DNA of 64,000 bases from Williamsia sp. 1135 (lineage in GTDB: Bacteria; Actinomycetota; Actinomycetes; Mycobacteriales; Mycobacteriaceae), in NCBI RefSeq assembly GCF_002095395.1, contig NZ_MJEI01000101.1:1-64000 (forward strand). Direction: 5' to 3'. The notes under the pieces were generated by a model. The model made no database searches, was not told the DNA's origin, and saw only the letters and a list, made by a program, of their open reading frames with translations. Positions 43,740 to 51,932 of the stretch are shown one piece after another; the stretch's first letter is position 1; the number at the start of each line of letters is the position of its first letter. Made by a program: the position numbers and the translations under genes.

Positions 43740-44823
43740 GCCCATCGGCGATGCTCTGGCGCGCCCGCCGCTGCTCGGTGGCGTCGAGTTCGTCCCACGG
43801 CAGCCCCGTCGAACGGCGCAGGGTGAGCATCACGCGTTCGGTGTGCTGATCATCTGTCGTCAACTCCTCCGTGCCGGCGACCGGGAGTTCGCCTGCTCCG
43901 ACCGCCGCGGCATATTTCGCCGGGTGCTTGTGATTCCACCAGCGGACACCGGCCACATGTGAGTGCGCTCCCGGGCCCGCGCCCCACCAGTCCGCGCTGT
44001 CCCAGTAGCCGAGATTGTGGCGGCACAGAGCGTCGGGAACGCCGATACTCGCCCAGTTCGACACCTCGTACCACTGCATTCCGGCCGCGGTGAGGGCTGA
44101 ATCGATCATCTCGTAGCGCGAGGCCAGCACGTCGTCGTCCGGAGCCGGTAGCTCGCCGCGGCGGACCTTGCGCGCCAGCGCCGTGCCGTCTTCGACGATC
44201 AGCGCGTAGGCGGAGACGTGGTCCACTCCGGCTGCGAGGACGGCATCGAGTGATGCGCGCAGGTCTTCGTCTCGCTCCCCCGGCGTTCCGTAGATGAGAT
44301 CGAGGTTCACGTGCTCGAGGCCTGCGGCGCGCGCCTCGAGGGCTGCAGCCACCGCGCGGCCCGGGGTGTGCGTGCGGTCGAGAACCTTGAGCACGTGACT
44401 TGCGGCCGACTGCATGCCCAGCGAGACACGGGTGAAACCGCTCGCGGCGATCCCCTCGAAAAACGCCGGCGAGGTCGACTCCGGATTCGACTCGGTGGTG
44501 ATCTCGGCGCCCGGCGCGATGTCGAAGTACCGCCGCACCGAGGCCAGGACGTCGCCGAGCCCCTCGGCCCCCAGCAGCGACGGGGTGCCACCGCCGACGA
44601 AGATCGTGGACACCGGACGCACGGGTGCCAGTTGTCGCGCCGCCATCGCCAGCTCGCCGTCGAGGGCGCTCAGCCACTGATCGGTCGACGCAGCCGTTCC
44701 GAGCTCGCCGGCCGTATAGGTGTTGAAGTCGCAGTATCCACAGCGCGTCGCGCAGAACGGGACGTGAATGTAGAGCCCGAGAGGCGTCTCGGTGTGCGAT
44801 CGCGGGATCAGAATGTTCGACAT
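43651..44823 (-). CDS. hemW: Radical SAM heme chaperone HemW
   Basis: 390 aa. The radical-SAM cluster motif is Cys24-x3-Cys28-x2-Cys31 (CATRCGYC). GGGTPS, the NPES segment and the GTPGE motif follow. Proteins of this type resemble oxygen-independent coproporphyrinogen dehydrogenase HemN but lack its N-terminal determinants and act as heme chaperones; the M. tuberculosis counterpart is annotated hemN (Rv2388c). The ATG is at 44823. The 3' end overlaps the convergent hypothetical gene. In M. tuberculosis the mycobactin genes separate these two; here they adjoin. Confidence 0.88.
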   Translation of the reverse strand: MSNILIPRSHTETPLGLYIHVPFCATRCGYCDFNTYTAGELGTAASTDQWLSALDGELAMAARQLAPVRPVSTIFVGGGTPSLLGAEGLGDVLASVRRYFDIAPGAEITTESNPESTSPAFFEGIAASGFTRVSLGMQSAASHVLKVLDRTHTPGRAVAAALEARAAGLEHVNLDLIYGTPGERDEDLRASLDAVLAAGVDHVSAYALIVEDGTALARKVRRGELPAPDDDVLASRYEMIDSALTAAGMQWYEVSNWASIGVPDALCRHNLGYWDSADWWGAGPGAHSHVAGVRWWNHKHPAKYAAAVGAGELPVAGTEELTTDDQHTERVMLTLRRSTGLPWDELDATEQRRARQSIADGLTELVGQSLVLSSRGRLLADGVVRNLLAG

Positions 44824-44895
44824 CGTGGTTCGATCATCCCAGCAGGGCCGGTCGCAACGCCAAACGCGCCGGCCGCGATCGACCGGGGGTCCGCG

Positions 44896-45453
44896 ATGAC
44901 AGCGTCCAGCAGGGCAAACACGAAGATCGAATGGCCGAAGCGTCTTCTCGTACTGACGTCGCTGCGATCGCTCGCCACGGTCGTCGTGTATCTCGTGGCG
45001 TACTTCGCACTGCCGTGGAAGTCCTTCGACGACTGGGCGGGATTGGCCATTGTGGTGGCGTTTCTCGGGGTCGCCCTGCTGACCGCGGTATGGCAGATCG
45101 GTCAGATCATGCGGTCGGCCACGCCCGCGGTCAAGGCCATCGAGGCATTGGCGATCATCGCGCCGATCTACCTGCTCGCGTTCTCCCTCGGGTACTACAT
45201 GCTCTCGGTCAACGACCCGGCTCAGTTCAACGAGCCACTGTCGCGGATGAGCTCGCTGTACTTCACGATCTCGGTGTTCGCGACCGTCGGTTTCGGCGAC
45301 ATCACCGCCTCGGTCGACGTGTCGCGCGCGGTGGTGACCGTGCAGATGGTGCTCAACCTGATCGTGGTGGGCGTGGGGATCAAGATCATCCTGGCCGCGG
45401 TGAAGTGGGGGCGCGACCTCAAGAAGTCACAAACTCCGCCGCCCGGGGAATGA
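44896..45453 (+). CDS. Potassium-channel-like membrane protein (Ion_trans_2)
   Basis: 185 aa. Four hydrophobic segments lie at about residues 17-38, 47-67, 82-103 and 145-168. A selectivity filter TVGFGD at 130-135, in a pore loop FTISVFATVGFGDITA, comes before the last helix, so the pore unit is the third and fourth helices. No cytoplasmic RCK domain is present; the tail is short and basic (WGRDLKK). It should assemble as a tetramer. ATG at 44896; longer in-frame readings run antisense to hemW. It lies 72 bp after the divergent hemW start. Confidence 0.8.
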   Translation: MTASSRANTKIEWPKRLLVLTSLRSLATVVVYLVAYFALPWKSFDDWAGLAIVVAFLGVALLTAVWQIGQIMRSATPAVKAIEALAIIAPIYLLAFSLGYYMLSVNDPAQFNEPLSRMSSLYFTISVFATVGFGDITASVDVSRAVVTVQMVLNLIVVGVGIKIILAAVKWGRDLKKSQTPPPGE

Positions 45454-45561
45454 GCCTCACAGCGTCGTTGTTGGAAATGCAAAGACCGGCTGGCAATGCA
45501 CTTCGACTCGCCATGAGTCGAACTAAGCCCAAGTAGACGCACCAAGGGAGGCCGTGGCACT

Positions 45562-45651
45562 ATGGGCGACGTGACTTCTCAAGGGGTGTGGCTCGCGATG
45601 CGGCGGCACATTGATCTCAAGCGCGCATGCAGCGCGCTGTGTCATAACTAG
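45562..45651 (+). CDS. Cysteine leader peptide upstream of the sulfite reductase operon
   Basis: 29 codons. The peptide begins MGDVTSQGVW and its second half reads RRHIDLKRACSALC, ending HN. The RRHxDLxRxxSALC pattern matches short peptides annotated as putative leader peptides before sulfur and cysteine genes in Streptomyces and relatives. Two Cys codons at positions 23 and 27 would stall ribosomes when cysteinyl-tRNA is short. AAGGGAGG lies 10 nt before the ATG. The sirA start is 148 nt beyond the stop. The gap holds the stem GGAC-T-CCGGG (45738-45747) / CCCGG-GTCC just before the sirA ribosome-binding site, and a CCCTCC tract that could pair with it. Confidence 0.7.
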   Translation: MGDVTSQGVWLAMRRHIDLKRACSALCHN

Positions 45652-45798
45652 TCCGTACGTTCCGTAGCGACCCGCAGCCCGGGTTCGCGCAGGTCTGAAC
45701 ACGTGCGACTTCCGCCCTCCCCTTCATCCATTTGCAGGACTCCGGGTGCCATCGGCACTTGTTCGCGGCTGCCCCGGGTCCGCCAGACAGGAGCATTC

Positions 45799-47499
45799 AT
45801 GACGTCGACAGCCGACGCCCCCGGGAAACCGGCCAAGCGCGCACGACCCGCGAAACGGCGCGCAGAAGGGCAGTGGGCTCTCGGATATCGCGAGCCGCTC
45901 AACGCCAACGAGCAGGCCAAGAAGGACGACAATCCGCTCAACGTCCGGGCCCGGATCGAGAACATCTACTCCAAGCAGGGCTTCGACTCTATCGACAAGG
46001 GCGATCTGCGCGGCCGGATGCGCTGGTGGGGGCTCTATACCCAGCGCGCCGAGGGTTACGACGGCACGTGGACCGGCGATGACAACCTCGACCTCCTCGA
46101 GGCCCGGCATTTCATGATGCGGGTCCGCTGCGACGGCGGGGCCCTGACCACCGATCAGCTCCGCACGGTCGGGCAGTTGTCCACCGAGTTCGCCCGTGAC
46201 ACCGCCGATCTCTCCGATCGCGAGAACGTCCAGTACCACTGGATCAACATCGAGAACGTCCCCGAGATCTTCGAGCGGCTCGAATCGGTCGGTCTCAAGA
46301 CCACCGAGGCCTGCGGCGACTGCCCGCGCATCATCCTCGGTTCACCGCTGGCCGGGGAAGCCACCGACGAGGTCCTCGACCCCACCCCGGCGATCGACGA
46401 GATCGTCCGCCGGTACATCGGCGACCCGAAGTACTCCAACCTCCCCCGCAAGTTCAAAACGGCCATCTCCGGTCTGCAGGACGTCGCCCACGAGATCAAC
46501 GACGTCGCCTTCATCGGCGTCAACCACCCCGAACACGGTCCGGGACTGGATCTCTGGGTCGGTGGCGGCCTTTCCACCAACCCGATGCTCGCCCAACGCG
46601 TCGGCGCCTGGATCCCACTCGACGAGGTCCCCGACGTGTGGGAGGCCGTCGTCTCGGTCTTCCGCGACTACGGTTACCGCCGGCTGCGCACCAAGGCTCG
46701 CCTGAAGTTCCTGATCAAGGACTGGGGCATCGAGAAGTTCCGCCAGGTGCTCGAGGACGAGTACCTCGGCCGCAAACTGGTCGACGGTCCCGCCCCGATC
46801 CCGCTGACCGCGCCGCGTGACCACATCGGTGTCCAGAAACTCAAGAGCGGGCTGAACTCCGTCGGATTCGCCGCCATCGCAGGCCGTGTGTCCGGGACGA
46901 AGCTGACCGCTGTGGCCGACGCCGCCGAGCGCGCAGGGTCGAATCGGATCCGCTTCACGCCGTACCAGAAGCTGGTCGTTCTCGACGTTCCCGACGACAA
47001 GGTCGAGCAGCTCATCGAGGAGATCGCCCCGCACGGACTCGAGGCCCGGCCCTCGCCGTGGCGACGGAACCTGATGGCCTGCTCGGGTATCGAGTTCTGC
47101 AAGCTCTCGTTCACCGAGACCCGTAAGCGGTCGCAGGTGCTGGTGCCCGAGCTCGAGAAGCGACTCGCGGATGTCAACGAGCAGCTCGATGTGCCGATCA
47201 CCGTCAACATCAACGGTTGCCCCAACTCGTGCGCCCGCGCTCAGATCGCCGACATCGGCTTCAAGGGCATGTTGGTCGAGGATGGCGACGGCAACACCGT
47301 TGACGGGTTCCAGGTCCATCTCGGCGGCAGCCTCGGACAAGATTCGGCTTTCGGCCGAAAGTTGCGCCAGCACAAGGTGCTCTCGGGTGAGATCGGCGAC
47401 TACATGGACCGGGTGGTCCGGAACTTCATCAAGGAACGGAACGAGGGCGAACGGTTTGCGGAGTGGGCGGTTCGCGCCGATGAGGAGGAATTGCGATGA
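45799..47499 (+). CDS. sirA: Ferredoxin-dependent sulfite reductase
   Basis: 566 aa. SirA reduces sulfite to sulfide with six electrons from ferredoxin, using siroheme bridged to a 4Fe-4S cluster. The cluster cysteines are Cys428 and Cys434 (ACSGIEFC) and Cys474 and Cys478 (GCPNSC). An N-terminal ferrodoxin-like repeat and the second ferredoxin-like half are both present. The ATG at 45799 has ACAGGAG about 6 nt upstream; an in-frame GTG at 45703 is too far from any site. The stop overlaps cysH (ATGA). This corresponds to M. tuberculosis sirA/nirA (Rv2391). Confidence 0.93.
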   Translation: MTSTADAPGKPAKRARPAKRRAEGQWALGYREPLNANEQAKKDDNPLNVRARIENIYSKQGFDSIDKGDLRGRMRWWGLYTQRAEGYDGTWTGDDNLDLLEARHFMMRVRCDGGALTTDQLRTVGQLSTEFARDTADLSDRENVQYHWINIENVPEIFERLESVGLKTTEACGDCPRIILGSPLAGEATDEVLDPTPAIDEIVRRYIGDPKYSNLPRKFKTAISGLQDVAHEINDVAFIGVNHPEHGPGLDLWVGGGLSTNPMLAQRVGAWIPLDEVPDVWEAVVSVFRDYGYRRLRTKARLKFLIKDWGIEKFRQVLEDEYLGRKLVDGPAPIPLTAPRDHIGVQKLKSGLNSVGFAAIAGRVSGTKLTAVADAAERAGSNRIRFTPYQKLVVLDVPDDKVEQLIEEIAPHGLEARPSPWRRNLMACSGIEFCKLSFTETRKRSQVLVPELEKRLADVNEQLDVPITVNINGCPNSCARAQIADIGFKGMLVEDGDGNTVDGFQVHLGGSLGQDSAFGRKLRQHKVLSGEIGDYMDRVVRNFIKERNEGERFAEWAVRADEEELR

Positions 47500-48227
47500 G
47501 TACCGCTATTCGCGATGAGGCGAAGTTGCGTGACCTTGCCGAGCAGGGTGCCGCTCAACTCGGGCCGGACGCGTCGGCACAGGACCTGTTGCGGTGGACC
47601 GCCGACACGTTCGGCAGCGATTTCATCGTCGCGTCGAACATGCAGGATGCCGTGCTGATCGATGTCGCGGCCGCGGCGATCGACTCCGAGCAACTCGGAG
47701 GGGACAAGCTCAAGGTGCTGTTCCTCGACACGGGATATCACTTCGCCGAAACCCTCGGCACGCGCGATGCCGTCGAACACGTCTACGGCGTCGAGATCGT
47801 GAACGCGAAAGCCGAACAGTCTGTCGCGCAACAGGATGCCACCGTCGGTCGCAATCTGTTCGCCACCAACCCCGGAGAGTGCTGCCGCCTGCGTAAGGTG
47901 GTGCCGCTCAAGCGTGAGCTGTCCGGCTACCAGGCCTGGGTCAGCGGTATCCGCCGGGTCGAGTCGCCCACCCGCGCCAACGCACCGCTGATCTCCTTCG
48001 ACGACGCCTTCGGACTGGTGAAGATCAACCCCCTCGCGGCGTGGTCGGACGAGCAGTTCCAGGAGTACATCGACACCAACGGTGTCCTGGTCAATCCCCT
48101 TGTCGATGAGGGCTACCCCTCGATCGGCTGCGCGCCGTGCACCAGTAAGCCGGTGGAAGGCGCTGATCCTCGAAGCGGCCGTTGGGCCGGTCTTGCCAAA
48201 ACAGAATGCGGGTTGCACGCCTCATGA
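47496..48227 (+). CDS. cysH: APS reductase (thioredoxin-dependent)
   Basis: 243 aa. CysH reduces adenylyl-sulfate to sulfite and AMP. Two cysteine pairs ligate a 4Fe-4S cluster: Cys129-Cys130 (ECCRLRK) and Cys212-x2-Cys215 (GCAPC). The catalytic C-terminal Cys is Cys238 in TECGLH. The cluster pair marks an APS rather than PAPS reductase, so no APS kinase is needed in this route, consistent with the shortened cysN. ATGA overlaps on both sides with sirA and cysD show translational coupling. Confidence 0.94.
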   Translation: MSTAIRDEAKLRDLAEQGAAQLGPDASAQDLLRWTADTFGSDFIVASNMQDAVLIDVAAAAIDSEQLGGDKLKVLFLDTGYHFAETLGTRDAVEHVYGVEIVNAKAEQSVAQQDATVGRNLFATNPGECCRLRKVVPLKRELSGYQAWVSGIRRVESPTRANAPLISFDDAFGLVKINPLAAWSDEQFQEYIDTNGVLVNPLVDEGYPSIGCAPCTSKPVEGADPRSGRWAGLAKTECGLHAS

Positions 48228-49162
48228 CCGTTGAACAGAGCACCGACCTGCTGCCGGTGGACACAGACGACGAGTTCACCACCCTCGATGCCCTCGAGTC
48301 CGAGGCCATCCACATCTTCCGCGAGGTCGCGGGCGAGTTCGAGCGCCCCGTGATCCTCTTCTCGGGTGGCAAGGACTCCACGGTGCTGCTGCACGTGGCA
48401 TTGAAGGCGTTCTGGCCTGCGCCGCTGCCGTTTTCGCTGCTGCACGTCGACACCGGACACAACCTGCCCGAGGTGCTGGAGTTCCGCGATGACGTCGTCG
48501 AACGCCACAACCTCCGGCTGCATGTAGCCAAGGTCGAGGACTACCTCGCCGACGGGCGGCTGTCGGAGCGGCCCGACGGGATCCGGAATCCGTTGCAGAC
48601 CGTGCCGTTGCTCGACGGGATCACCGAGAACCGTTTCGATGCGGTCTTCGGTGGCGCCCGCCGCGACGAGGAACGCTCTCGCGCCAAGGAGCGGATCTTT
48701 TCGCTGCGCAACGCGTTCGGCCAATGGGACCCCAAACGTCAGCGACCCGAGCTGTGGAACTTGTACAACGGCAAGCACGCACCGGGCGAGCATGTCCGCG
48801 TTTTCCCGCTGTCGAACTGGACCGAGCTCGACGTGTGGCGGTACATCGCTCGCGAACAGGTACTCCTGCCCTCGATCTACTACGCGCACGAGCGGCCCGT
48901 CTACTCACGCGACGGCATGTGGATGACCCCCGGCCCCTGGGGCGGTCCTGCCGAAGGCGAAGAGCTGAAGACCCTCTCGGTGCGCTACCGCACAGTGGGC
49001 GACGGATCCACCACCGGTGCCGTGCTGTCCGACGCCACCGACAACGAGATGGTTCTCGCCGAGGTCGCCGCATCCCGCCTGACCGAGCGCGGTGCCACCC
49101 GCGGCGACGACCGGGTGTCCGAGGCTGCCATGGAAGACCGTAAACGCGAAGGCTATTTCTGA
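48224..49162 (+). CDS. cysD: Sulfate adenylyltransferase subunit 2
   Basis: 312 aa. CysD is the ATP-pyrophosphatase half that makes APS from sulfate and ATP with CysN. The PP-loop SGGKDS spans residues 47-52. HVDTGHN and the RRDEERSRAKER basic segment line the active site. The ATG at 48224 overlaps the cysH stop (ATGA); an in-frame upstream ATG at 48182 is inside cysH. The gene order cysD-cysN is standard. The stop overlaps cysN (TGATG). Confidence 0.95.
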   Translation: MTVEQSTDLLPVDTDDEFTTLDALESEAIHIFREVAGEFERPVILFSGGKDSTVLLHVALKAFWPAPLPFSLLHVDTGHNLPEVLEFRDDVVERHNLRLHVAKVEDYLADGRLSERPDGIRNPLQTVPLLDGITENRFDAVFGGARRDEERSRAKERIFSLRNAFGQWDPKRQRPELWNLYNGKHAPGEHVRVFPLSNWTELDVWRYIAREQVLLPSIYYAHERPVYSRDGMWMTPGPWGGPAEGEELKTLSVRYRTVGDGSTTGAVLSDATDNEMVLAEVAASRLTERGATRGDDRVSEAAMEDRKREGYF

Positions 49163-50472
49163 TGACAAACGCCTCTGAATTGCACGCTCCGGATCTACTG
49201 CGCCTCGCCACTGCGGGCAGCGTCGACGACGGCAAGTCCACCCTGGTGGGCCGGCTGCTCTACGACACGAAGTCTGTGCTCGCCGACCAGATCGACGCGG
49301 TCACCCGCGCCTCTGTCGACCGCGGGCTGGATCAGCCGGACCTGTCTCTGTTGGTCGACGGCCTGCGTGCCGAGCGTGAACAAGGCATCACCATCGACGT
49401 CGCCTACCGGTACTTCGCTACGCCGACAAGGTCTTTCGTACTCGCCGACACTCCCGGGCACGTCCAGTACACCCGAAACACCGTCTCCGGGGCATCAACT
49501 GCCGGGTTGGTGATCCTGCTCGTCGACGCGCGTAAGGGTGTCATCTCGCAGACCCGTCGCCACGCCGCGGTGATGGCGTTGCTCGGGGTCCCGCGTCTCG
49601 TGCTCGCGGTCAACAAGATCGACCTCGTCGATGACCCCGAGAAGGTGTTCGGCGAGATCCGCACCGAGTTCACCGACATGACCACCTCGCTCGGGTGGAG
49701 TGCCGACCGGGTCGTGTCCATCCCGGTGTCCGCTCTGCACGGCGACAACGTGGCGATCCGCTCCGAGAACACCCCGTTCTACGACGGTCCCACCCTCATC
49801 GAACACCTCGAATCCGTTCCGGCCAGCGAAGATCGCAAGCCGGTCGGCTTCCGCTTCCCCGTCCAGTACGTGATCCGTCCCCGTACCGCCGAGTACCCGG
49901 ACTACCGCGGTTACGCCGGTCAGGTCGCTGCCGGCCGGGTCACCGTCGGCGACGAGGTCGTGGTGTTGCCCTCGGGTACGCACACCACGGTCGAGCGCAT
50001 CGACACCGCTGACGGATCTCTGCAGTCGGCACACACCGGCCGCAGCATCACCGTGGTCCTCGCCGATGACGTCGACGTCTCCCGCGGCGACGTGATCGCA
50101 GCGGTCGCCGATGCGCCCGAACCGATCTCACAGTTCAGCGCGACCGTCTGCTGGCTGGGCGACAAGCCGTTGCGCCCCGGTGCGCGGCTGCTGCTGAAGC
50201 ACGGCGCCCGCACCACGCAAGCCATCGTCGGAGGACTCGAGGTCTTGTTCGACGAGCAGGAACTGGTCCTGCGTGACGCCCCGGACGCGTTGGAGCTCAA
50301 TCAGATCGGCCGCATCTCGGTCCAGACCGCTCAGCCGGTCAGCGCTGACGACTACAACACCAATCGTGAGACCGGTAGCTTCCTGCTGATCGATCCGCAG
50401 GGCGGAAACACCCTCGGGGCCGGGCTCGTGGGTGATGCACTGTCGTCATTGCACCTGAAAGAACTTGTGTGA
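49162..50472 (+). CDS. cysN: Sulfate adenylyltransferase subunit 1 (GTPase), no APS-kinase domain
   Basis: 436 aa elongation-factor-like GTPase that drives sulfate adenylylation with CysD. G1 GSVDDGKS at residues 19-26, G3 DTPGH, G4 NKID. The M. tuberculosis protein CysNC is about 614 aa with an APS kinase fused at the C-terminus; here the chain ends after the two beta-barrel domains and no kinase gene follows in the operon. With an APS-type CysH, PAPS is not needed for assimilation; sulfotransferase metabolism would then need a separate cysC elsewhere. ATG overlaps cysD. Confidence 0.93.
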   Translation: MTNASELHAPDLLRLATAGSVDDGKSTLVGRLLYDTKSVLADQIDAVTRASVDRGLDQPDLSLLVDGLRAEREQGITIDVAYRYFATPTRSFVLADTPGHVQYTRNTVSGASTAGLVILLVDARKGVISQTRRHAAVMALLGVPRLVLAVNKIDLVDDPEKVFGEIRTEFTDMTTSLGWSADRVVSIPVSALHGDNVAIRSENTPFYDGPTLIEHLESVPASEDRKPVGFRFPVQYVIRPRTAEYPDYRGYAGQVAAGRVTVGDEVVVLPSGTHTTVERIDTADGSLQSAHTGRSITVVLADDVDVSRGDVIAAVADAPEPISQFSATVCWLGDKPLRPGARLLLKHGARTTQAIVGGLEVLFDEQELVLRDAPDALELNQIGRISVQTAQPVSADDYNTNRETGSFLLIDPQGGNTLGAGLVGDALSSLHLKELV

Positions 50473-51191
50473 CAACACTTGTTCTCGCCGCTCACGGGAG
50501 CCGTGATCCGCGGTTCGCGGTGACCGTCGAGCGCATCGCGCACGCGGTCAGCGAGCGACTCGCCTGCGTCGACGTGCGCCTCGCCTATCTGGACCTCAAC
50601 GGCCCGATGGTCCAGCAGGTGCTCGCCGATTGCGAAGGCGACGTCGTGGTAGCTCCCCTATTGCTGTCGGCCGCGTTTCACAGCAAGGTCGACCTGCCTG
50701 CGATCATCGACGAAGCCTGCGCGACGAATCCGGCGATCAATGTTCGGCAGTTGCCGACGTTGGGCAGCGACCCCCGTCTGATCACTGCGCTCGCCGACCG
50801 CCTCGACGAGGTCGGGTTGCGGCCCACAGACGGTGTGCTGTTCACGGCGGTGGGCTCGAGCGATGACGCCGCCGACGGGTCTGTTCACCGACGCGCATCC
50901 GAGCTTGCGGCCGAGCTCGGCAATCCCCTCGTCCAGACGGTATTCGCCACTCGTCTGGGTACCGACAACAGCAATGTGCGCGCCGCCGTGCACCGCTTGC
51001 GTCTCGGCGGTGCACGGCGCATCGTCGTGAGCCCCTACTTCCTGTCGGCCGGGTTGCTGACGGAGCGCGTGGACGCTGCCGTCGATGCACTCGCCCCGGG
51101 GGCACAGATCGCCGGACCTCTTGGCGCGCACCCGCAATTGGTGGACGTCGTGTGCGATCGCTACCTGACCGCGGTTCACGCCACCGTCTGA
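50469..51191 (+). CDS. CbiX/SirB-type sirohydrochlorin chelatase
   Basis: 240 aa with two CbiX-like halves. The first half has LAAHGSRDPRF with the metal-binding His and PLLLSAAFHSKVDLP with the second; the second half repeats FTAVGSSDDAADG and VSPYFLSAGLLTERV but lacks the matching histidines. The family inserts Fe2+ or Co2+ into sirohydrochlorin. In an operon with sirA the obvious product is siroheme for sulfite reductase. GTG at 50469 overlaps the cysN stop (GTGA). The M. tuberculosis homologue is Rv2393. Confidence 0.85.
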   Translation: MTTLVLAAHGSRDPRFAVTVERIAHAVSERLACVDVRLAYLDLNGPMVQQVLADCEGDVVVAPLLLSAAFHSKVDLPAIIDEACATNPAINVRQLPTLGSDPRLITALADRLDEVGLRPTDGVLFTAVGSSDDAADGSVHRRASELAAELGNPLVQTVFATRLGTDNSNVRAAVHRLRLGGARRIVVSPYFLSAGLLTERVDAAVDALAPGAQIAGPLGAHPQLVDVVCDRYLTAVHATV

Positions 51192-51192
51192 G

Positions 51193-51257
51193 CCGATTTC
51201 GGTGGGTTTTGGTGGGCGTTTGCCCAGGTCGGCCTCACCAGAACCCACCAATTCCGG
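51193..51257 (+). repeat. 65-bp palindromic intergenic repeat, copy B
   Basis: Arms at 51193-51215 and 51235-51257 (CCGATTTCGGTGGGTTTTGG on the left; CCAGAACCCACCAATTCCGG on the right) with a loop containing GCCCAGGTC. It starts 2 nt after the chelatase stop and ends 5 nt before the convergent TetR stop. Pairing is less perfect than in copies A and C. It may terminate both genes. Confidence 0.7.
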
Positions 51258-51261
51258 CCGG

Positions 51262-51864
51262 CTACTGGATCGCCTGGCGGCTACCGACTGGATCTAGCCC
51301 AACGCCCTCATACCGCGCCGACAGTGCGGTTCCGGCGGCGATCAGCGGCCGTGTGTCGCGCAACGTCCGTGCCATCACGAATGCCCCCTCCAGCGAGCAG
51401 ACGATTGCGGTGATCGCCTCCTCGGCCATCTCAGACTTCAATCCCCGGCTCTCGAAGTAGGCTTGCCCCAACGTGATCCAGTCGGTGAACACCCCTGCAG
51501 CCGCACGCCGAAGCGACTCGTCAGAGTTCGCGACCTCCCCCGCGACCGTCGACACCGGACACCTGTTGGCGAAACCGGTCTGCTCGGTGACCTCGGCGGC
51601 CTGGGCGAACGCAGCCCTGATTCCCGCTCCGAGATCGACCTGATCGGCGAGCACCGCCGGGATGACGGCTGCATATGCGATGCCCGCATTGACCAGGGCC
51701 TCCCGCGCGATCTGAGACTTCCCTTCAGGAAAATGGTGGTAGATCGAGCCGATCGGAGCGCCGGAGCCCGCCACGATCTGCTTCATACTCAGGGCCGAGT
51801 AGCCGTGGACGCGCATGAGTTCGATCGCGGTCGTCAGAATCGTTTCTCGCGTACCTCTTGCCAT
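51262..51864 (-). CDS. TetR-family repressor (LmrA/YxaF-like)
   Basis: 200 aa. The N-terminal helix-turn-helix (SALSMKQIVAGSGAPIGSIYHHFPEGK, spanning about residues 23-50) has the GAPIGSIYHHF pattern typical of the LmrA/YxaF subgroup. The C-terminal domain has a TGFANRCPVSTVAGEV stretch, also conserved in this subgroup. ATG at 51864 has GGAGGT about 5 nt upstream. It is divergent from an alpha/beta hydrolase and the gap holds two overlapping palindromes resembling YxaF-type boxes (TAGA...TCTA). It very likely represses itself and the hydrolase. Confidence 0.88.
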   Translation of the reverse strand: MARGTRETILTTAIELMRVHGYSALSMKQIVAGSGAPIGSIYHHFPEGKSQIAREALVNAGIAYAAVIPAVLADQVDLGAGIRAAFAQAAEVTEQTGFANRCPVSTVAGEVANSDESLRRAAAGVFTDWITLGQAYFESRGLKSEMAEEAITAIVCSLEGAFVMARTLRDTRPLIAAGTALSARYEGVGLDPVGSRQAIQ

Positions 51865-51885
51865 CTCTACCTCCTTCCTCCCATA

Positions 51886-51917
51886 CTAGAACAGTCACTC
51901 TAGAACAGTCGCTCTAG
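51886..51917. promoter_or_regulatory. Overlapping twin operator between TetR and hydrolase genes
   Basis: CTAGA at 51886-51890, TCTAGA at 51899-51904 and TCTAG at 51913-51917 form two CTAGA-N8-TCTAG palindromes that share the middle. The unit TAGAACAGTCRCTC is repeated in tandem with a 14-bp step. TAGTAT, a -10-like box of the TetR gene, overlaps the left edge. Confidence 0.7.
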
Positions 51918-51932
51918 TTTCTGGGAGGTCCG

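Noticed and set aside
50473-51261. An APS kinase (cysC) remnant after cysN
   Set aside because: The next frame is a complete CbiX-type chelatase overlapping the cysN stop; no kinase P-loop is seen.
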